Shown here piece after piece: positions 59,896 to 64,000 of a DNA stretch of 64,000 nt. Each line of letters starts with the position of its first letter. Positions within the stretch are counted from its first letter, which is position 1. The notes beneath the pieces were generated by a model, which was not told the DNA's origin, searched no databases, and saw only the letters and a program-made list of their open reading frames with translations. A program made the position numbers and the translations under genes. Source of the DNA: Brevundimonas guildfordensis (GTDB lineage Bacteria; Pseudomonadota; Alphaproteobacteria; Caulobacterales; Caulobacteraceae). The stretch covers positions 549,333 through 613,332 of the forward strand of contig NZ_JACSQU010000002.1 of NCBI RefSeq assembly GCF_014836405.1. The letters run 5' to 3'.

Positions 59896-61149
59896 TTAAT
59901 TTCCAGGCCGCGCCACGTAGAAGCTCGCGGTGTTACCCACCGCGTTGGCGCCCGCGACGACATTGCGGCCCCAGCCGTTGACGGTGGCGGTGGCCGTGGC
60001 GCGCACGTCGCCGACGTTGGTCTGGCTGTTGCGCACGCTCAACTCGCCGCCGCAGTCGGAGCAGGCGAAGCCGGTGACGGCGTTGCCAGCTGCATTGGCC
60101 CCGACATAGGCGTCATAACCGTTCTGGCCAGTGAACCCCGCGTTGGCGGTGACGCCGCCGGTATTCATCTGGGTGTTGTCGATGCTGACGTAGATGTCGT
60201 TGTTGCCGGCATGAACCTCGTTGCCCACGGCCTCGGCCGTCGAATAGGCGGCGCCGAAGTCGTAGGAACTGACTTCGGTGCGCGACAGCACCTCGGCTGC
60301 GTTCTGCTGGTCCACGTCCACGACCAGCGATCCGCCCTGGTTATAGAAGGCGGCCTGGTTGGAGGCGGCGCGGCTGCGTCCGGCGATGTCCCAGGCGTTG
60401 CCCGCCCACACGCCTGTCCAGGCGGTGACGCCTGCGCCCGAGGCGCTCTGGCTGACCGACAGATCCTGGTGCGAGTTCGGCGTCGAGGTCGCCTGTACCG
60501 CGTTGGCTGAAGCGTGGCTGGTGAAGACTGCCGCTGCCGGCGCGTAGGTGAAGCGGGCCTCGTTCTCGGCGTAGATCGCGCCGGTCGAGTTCTGATCGGC
60601 GCGGCCGGTGATGGCGCCGCGCTGCTCGCCTGTCCCGCTGGCGCCCAGGGCGACGGTGTTGCCGATGGCGTCGGACGAGACGTGGCCGCCGTAGTTAAGG
60701 CGGGAGCCGGTTTCCTCGATACGGGTGCGCGCCGTGACGTCGCCGTTCAGGTTCTGACCAGCCTCGACGTCGATGCCGGTGTTGAGGGCGGTCGCGGCCA
60801 GATAGTTGCCGCGCGCCTGGGTGGCGCTGTTCACGTAGCCGGTGTCGCCGCGCAGGGTCAGGGAGGTGTCCGCCTCGACGGCGCCCTGCATGTCCTGGGT
60901 CGAGCGGATATCGGCGGCGCGGCCCTCGGCGCCGCCGGACAGGGCGTTGCCCATGGCGGCGTTCGACACGGCGACGTTGTCGCTGACGTTGACGACGTTC
61001 AGGCGCTGACCGCTGATGACGTCGCCCAGGTTGAGCTGCTCATTCAGGACCAGCCCGCGATCTTGAGCGGAAGCCTCAGCGGCCGCCGCCACGCACAGCG
61101 CTGTCGCGGCGATCGTGCCAGCGAGACGGGTCGGCGCGAGTCTGGCCAT
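59896..61149 (-). CDS. hfaD: Holdfast anchor protein HfaD
   Basis: 417 residues from ATG 61149, which lies 74 bases inside hfaB. HfaD is an outer-membrane-associated protein needed to anchor the polar holdfast in Caulobacter. A signal peptide covers about 1-29 (ending ASAQ). The rest is Asn/Gly/Ala/Thr-rich, with recurring Val-Gly-Asn and Gln-Asn elements (NVAVSNAAMGNALSGG, EAVGNEVHAGNND, NAVGNTASFYV), consistent with a beta-structured, curli-like secreted protein. The assignment rests on these features plus hfaA-hfaB-hfaD order. Confidence 0.85.
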   Translation of the reverse strand: MARLAPTRLAGTIAATALCVAAAAEASAQDRGLVLNEQLNLGDVISGQRLNVVNVSDNVAVSNAAMGNALSGGAEGRAADIRSTQDMQGAVEADTSLTLRGDTGYVNSATQARGNYLAATALNTGIDVEAGQNLNGDVTARTRIEETGSRLNYGGHVSSDAIGNTVALGASGTGEQRGAITGRADQNSTGAIYAENEARFTYAPAAAVFTSHASANAVQATSTPNSHQDLSVSQSASGAGVTAWTGVWAGNAWDIAGRSRAASNQAAFYNQGGSLVVDVDQQNAAEVLSRTEVSSYDFGAAYSTAEAVGNEVHAGNNDIYVSIDNTQMNTGGVTANAGFTGQNGYDAYVGANAAGNAVTGFACSDCGGELSVRNSQTNVGDVRATATATVNGWGRNVVAGANAVGNTASFYVARPGN

Positions 61150-62098
61150 TGTTCGTGTCCGTGTTTGCGTAAGCGGGATAATAGCCGCCCGTCGGGCCGA
61201 CAGGGCTGTCGGCCAGCGGGTCGTTGGCGGGGTTGAGGCAGATTTCGGGGCCGGGGGCGCCGTACAGATTGGCCATGAACTCGACCGTGGCGCGTTCCAC
61301 CAGGGCGCGGACCGCAAGCTGCACCGGCTCCAGGCCGCTGGACCCGGCCGAGATGTCGAAGACGTTGCCGTTCAGGAAGTCGAACACGCCGGCCGACACT
61401 TCTCGGCCGACGATCTGCTTCTGATAGGAGACGACGTCCACGACCTCCAGAGTGGTGGTCTGCACCAAACGCAGGTCGATCGCGACGTTCATCACGAAGA
61501 CCTTGCCGGTGATGAGGCCCGAGCCGCCGTTCTGCTCCACTTCGCCGCCGGCGATGTCGAAGCCGCCCGAGCGGATGTTGTAGTTCACCTCCGTGATGCC
61601 GCCGACCACATAGAAGTCGGAGCCCGGCACCTGGCCCGCCAGGATACGGCGGAAGGCGGCGTCCTGGGGCGCGCCGTTCGGCACGTCGTCGCCGATCAGC
61701 TTGTTGTTGGCGTAGCGCAGTTCCAGCTCGGAGACCGAGGTGTCGTAGCGCTCGACGATTCGGGCGCCGGCCTTGGCCAGGGCGGTGTTGGCCATCAGGG
61801 AGGCGCCCTGGGTGATTTGACGCCCGCCGTCGGACGATACGGACCCGGTGTAGTCGCTGATCCGGCCCACAGCCATGCGCGGCGAGGGCAGATTATAGCG
61901 GCGCGCATAGTCGGCCAGGCAATAAAGCGCGGTCGAATAGGGCGTCGGGTTCGAGGTCACCGGGGCGTTGCCGATCGGCTTGGCGTACTGCCCCGACGGT
62001 CCGGCCGAGGTGCTGACGCAACCGCCCAGCAGGGCGGCGGCGGCGGCGACGCAGCCGAGAGCGCGCACAGGCGAGCGGCGGATGGCTGAGATGTTCAT
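61076..62098 (-). CDS. hfaB: CsgG-like outer-membrane holdfast anchor lipoprotein HfaB
   Basis: 340 residues. HfaB is a CsgG-type secretion channel lipoprotein required to export or assemble HfaA and HfaD. The lipobox cysteine is Cys27 in LLGGCVSTS. CsgG-family signatures follow: RMAVGRISDYTGSVSSDGG, GARIVERYDTSVSELELRYANN, YVVGGITEVNYNIRSGG and VAIDLRLVQTTTLEVVDVVSYQKQIVG. The C-terminus has a low-complexity extension, and its last 74 bases overlap hfaD. Its ATG overlaps the hfaA stop (ATGA). Confidence 0.93.
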   Translation of the reverse strand: MNISAIRRSPVRALGCVAAAAALLGGCVSTSAGPSGQYAKPIGNAPVTSNPTPYSTALYCLADYARRYNLPSPRMAVGRISDYTGSVSSDGGRQITQGASLMANTALAKAGARIVERYDTSVSELELRYANNKLIGDDVPNGAPQDAAFRRILAGQVPGSDFYVVGGITEVNYNIRSGGFDIAGGEVEQNGGSGLITGKVFVMNVAIDLRLVQTTTLEVVDVVSYQKQIVGREVSAGVFDFLNGNVFDISAGSSGLEPVQLAVRALVERATVEFMANLYGAPGPEICLNPANDPLADSPVGPTGGYYPAYANTDTNNGQTRADPSRWHDRRDSAVRGGGR

Positions 62099-62535
62099 GG
62101 ACGCGGCCCGTTCAGCGTGGTGCCGGCGTTGATGTCGCCGGTGTTGGTCTGGGTGGAGTTGACGACGACCGTGTTGCGGTTGCCTTGGACCACCACGTTC
62201 AGGTTGTTGCCGATGGCGGTCGAGCCGCCGATGTTGGTCCCGCCGTTTGAGCCGACGCCGCCGTTGAAGACGCCGGCCGACGCATTGCTGTCGCTGCGCG
62301 AATAGGCGCTGCCGTTCTGCTGGATGAGGCCGTCGACGACCAGTCGGTTGCCGTTGGCGTCGCGGGTCGTGCCGCGGCTGGCCTGGGCGGTGGTGTAGCG
62401 CGAGGCGCCGTAACCCGCCTGGAACTGGCCCGCGCCGGCCGAGCCGGTCGACTGCGCGAGGGCCGAGCCTGCAGGCAGGGCCGCCAATACGACTGCGGCC
62501 GCCAAGGGCATGAGTGTCAGGCTATGAGACGACAT
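62095..62535 (-). CDS. hfaA: Holdfast anchor protein HfaA
   Basis: 146 residues from ATG 62535, with CCGGAGCG upstream. A signal peptide covers about 1-27 (ending GSALAQ). The mature chain is Asn/Gly/Ser/Thr-rich, with a GGVGSNGGTNIGGSTAIGNN segment and a curli-repeat-like strand NLNVVVQGNRNTVVVNSTQTN near the end. HfaA of Caulobacter forms heat-stable multimers on the surface (established knowledge); the pattern here fits. The sigma54-type promoter lies 33 bases upstream. Confidence 0.87.
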   Translation of the reverse strand: MSSHSLTLMPLAAAVVLAALPAGSALAQSTGSAGAGQFQAGYGASRYTTAQASRGTTRDANGNRLVVDGLIQQNGSAYSRSDSNASAGVFNGGVGSNGGTNIGGSTAIGNNLNVVVQGNRNTVVVNSTQTNTGDINAGTTLNGPRP

Positions 62536-62567
62536 AAGCGCTCCGGAAAACTTCTGGAACGGCTCAC

Positions 62568-62582
62568 GCAACGACCGTGCCA
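62568..62582 (-). promoter_or_regulatory. Candidate sigma54 promoter of the hfaABD operon
   Basis: Read on the minus strand the sequence is TGGCACG-GTCG-TTGC, an exact match to the -24/-12 sigma54 consensus with GG and GC ten bases apart. The expected start would be near 62556, giving a leader of about 20 bases with the hfaA ribosome site. Confidence 0.8.
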
Positions 62583-62653
62583 GCCCCTATCAGTGTCGTA
62601 ATGGCGCAAATGGGCGTCTTGAGATCGAAGGCGACTGGCCCCATCAAGGACGA

Positions 62654-63322
62654 ATGTCCCAATCTGACGCCCGTTCGCCGCGGCCGCCGCGTGAAAAGAT
62701 CTTCAACGCGCCTTTCCTGCCCCTGCTGATCGCAGCATCCATGCCGGCGCTCTTCTATCTGCAGGAGCGGCTTCCCGATCAGGGACTCTCCATGGCTTTC
62801 GTGCCCGCGGACCTGTGGCGCGGAGAGTGGACAGGTCTGTTCACCTCCATGCTGCTGCACGGCAGTTGGCCGCATGTCGCCATGAATGCGGTGGGCGCCC
62901 TGGCGTTCGGCGCGCCGGTCGCCCGTCTGATGGAGCGCGGGCCCGGTCCATTGACCTTCAGCCTCTTCTATATAGCGGCGGGCGCAGTGGCGACGCTGGG
63001 CTACGGCCTGCTGCATCCGCACAGCATGGCTCCGTTGGTCGGGGCTTCGGGCGCGGTCTTCGGCCTGATTGGCGCTGCGACCCGGCTGATGGGCGGGCAT
63101 GGAAGGGTATTGCCGCTGGTTCACCCCATGGTGTTGCGCGCTTCGGCCGCCTGGATGGCCGTGAATCTCATCGTGGGGCTGATTGGCCTGGCGCCGGGGG
63201 CGGACGGCGCCCGCATCGCATGGGAAGCGCACGCCGTCGGCTTCGTGTTCGGCATTCTTGCCATTGGACCGATCGGCGGGTGGTTCGCAGCCCGCCGTGA
63301 TTTGCCTCTCGGCAGAGTCTGA
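62654..63322 (+). CDS. Rhomboid-family intramembrane serine protease
   Basis: 222 residues from ATG 62654 with AAGGACG upstream. About six membrane segments are visible. The catalytic Ser132 lies in GASGAVFGLIGA and His193 in WEAHAVGFVFG; the oxyanion Asn78 is in HVAMNAVG. Rhomboids cut single-pass membrane proteins within the bilayer; substrates are unknown. It is divergent from hfaA across 118 bases. Confidence 0.92.
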   Translation: MSQSDARSPRPPREKIFNAPFLPLLIAASMPALFYLQERLPDQGLSMAFVPADLWRGEWTGLFTSMLLHGSWPHVAMNAVGALAFGAPVARLMERGPGPLTFSLFYIAAGAVATLGYGLLHPHSMAPLVGASGAVFGLIGAATRLMGGHGRVLPLVHPMVLRASAAWMAVNLIVGLIGLAPGADGARIAWEAHAVGFVFGILAIGPIGGWFAARRDLPLGRV

Positions 63323-63395
63323 GCGAACCTGTCTTCCATCTTGCGGCCGGTCCGCGACATGCGGACGACGGCCTGCCCACAAGGAGGAAGTCGCC

Positions 63396-63824
63396 ATGCT
63401 GGTCGCCGAGATTCTAAAGGGTAAGGGAGACGCGGTCTTCACCCTGGCGCCTGACGCGAACCTGGATGAAGCCTGCGCCGAACTGGAGCGCCGTCAGGTC
63501 GGGGCGCTGATTGTCTGCCAAGGCGACAGCGTGGCGGGCGTCTTGTCCGAGCGCGACATCGTTCGCGCCATATCCCGCGATGGACCCGAGGCCCTGAAGC
63601 GTCCGGTCTCCCATTATATGACCAGCGAAGTGGTCTTCGCCGATCCGGCAGAAACCGTCGAGGCCCTGATGGCCCGAATGACGGACCGCCGCATCCGGCA
63701 TCTGCCCGTATTGCTGGATCGGCGGCTGGCCGGCGTCGTCTCCATCGGCGACGTGGTCAAATGTCAGATCGCCCAAGCCACGCAGGAAGCCGAAAGCCTG
63801 CGCACCTATATAGCGGCGGGGTAG
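63396..63824 (+). CDS. CBS-domain protein
   Basis: 142 residues from ATG 63396, with AAGGAGGAAG upstream. Two CBS repeats fill the protein (AVFTLAPDANLDEACAELERRQVGALIV and the second from about 72, with IRHLPVLLDRRLAGVVSIGDVV). CBS pairs bind adenine nucleotides and regulate partner proteins. No catalytic domain is present, so its partner is unknown. An open frame continues upstream but lacks a better start. Confidence 0.9.
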   Translation: MLVAEILKGKGDAVFTLAPDANLDEACAELERRQVGALIVCQGDSVAGVLSERDIVRAISRDGPEALKRPVSHYMTSEVVFADPAETVEALMARMTDRRIRHLPVLLDRRLAGVVSIGDVVKCQIAQATQEAESLRTYIAAG

Positions 63825-63851
63825 GGCGGCGGCTCAGGCGCGAGGCCGACC

Positions 63852-63879
63852 TGTGCATAAGCGCCCGATCTGTGGATAG
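63852..63879. promoter_or_regulatory. Two DnaA-box-like nonamers
   Basis: TGTGCATAA at 63852-63860 is the exact reverse of TTATNCACA. TGTGGATAG at 63871-63879 has one mismatch and is framed by GATC. They lie in the final noncoding 176 bases. Two boxes do not make an origin; DnaA regulation of an adjacent gene is equally possible. Confidence 0.45.
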
Positions 63880-63902
63880 ATCGGAAAAGCCGGTTTTGCC
63901 TA

Positions 63903-63930
63903 TTGCCCTCGGGAAAAGCGCCTCGTATAT
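63903..63930 (+). promoter_or_regulatory. Possible strong promoter at the right edge
   Basis: TTGCCC at 63903-63908 and GTATAT at 63925-63930 are spaced by 16 bases, with a GC-rich CGCCGCC stretch following, like a stable-RNA promoter. The transcribed region runs off the window, so its product cannot be seen. Confidence 0.35.
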
Positions 63931-64000
63931 CGCCGCCTCGCTCGGAGACGGGCTGGCCCAACGGGGCTTCGGAGACTGAGTTTTCGGGGTTTTGGTCGGG

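Noticed and set aside
63940..64000. Possible tRNA or rRNA start (repeated CGGAGAC)
   Set aside because: No cloverleaf with D, anticodon and T arms can be built, and no mature rRNA sequence is seen before the window ends.

Overview
The window is high-GC, gene-dense DNA. It looks like a chromosome segment of a stalked alphaproteobacterium of the order Caulobacterales, most likely Brevundimonas or a close relative (inference; no database was searched). The basis is the set of lineage markers present: a CcrM-type GANTC methyltransferase, GANTC sites and CtrA-like TTAA-N7-TTAA boxes in front of ccrM, ftsZ and fliF, a fliF-fliG-flbE-fliN-flbD flagellar operon, a holdfast-anchor operon (hfaABD), and a large TonB-dependent receptor. 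No transposase, integrase, phage gene, CRISPR array or clear tRNA/rRNA gene was seen.

Layout. 1-7300: the 3' end of mutY, then leftward genes for a glycogen-debranching-like glucosidase, a GT4 glycosyltransferase, ccrM and a large-subunit catalase. 7447-19888: a division and cell-wall block, murC-murB-ddl-ftsQ-ftsA-[TonB receptor]-ftsZ-lpxC. It has dispersed palindromes in the murC/murB and murB/ddl gaps, and the receptor separates ftsA from ftsZ. 19916-24988: pgeF-midA-lgt leftward, then ubiK, a YbjN protein and proC rightward, and a small secreted protein. 25077-33409: an OmpR/EnvZ-type pair, a branched-chain aminotransferase, a CNT nucleoside transporter, a GST, DUF1275, thioesterase, DUF3253 and UDG-family proteins, and a lipoprotein hydrolase whose N-terminus lies in a repeat. 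33546-43208: an amino-acid dehydrogenase, then the flagellar block, with a class A beta-lactamase lipoprotein between flbD and flhA. 43252-50387: a CHASE3 kinase / response regulator / receiver-HWE-type kinase module, a Nudix hydrolase, CsbD, an unknown exported protein, a CoxE-type VWA protein, a GNAT enzyme and a histidine phosphatase. 50448-53947: xseB-csaA-ispA-dxs (isoprenoid precursors). 54070-56768: phoH behind a terminator-like leader, a gamma-carbonic anhydrase and an unusual Cys/Pro/Asn-Val repeat exported protein. 56881-63824: an M16 protease, hfaD-hfaB-hfaA leftward, a rhomboid protease and a CBS protein.

How they work together. Many genes serve cell-cycle-timed surface morphogenesis: DNA methylation (CcrM), septum formation (FtsQAZ), envelope synthesis (MurBC, Ddl, LpxC, Lgt), flagellum basal body and export (FliF/G/N, FlbE, FlhA), sigma54 activation (FlbD) and holdfast anchoring (HfaABD). 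Two sequences matching sigma54 promoters were found, one before hfaA and one before the Cys/Pro/NV-repeat protein. That unknown protein is the best candidate here for an undescribed surface component co-regulated with the polar organelles.
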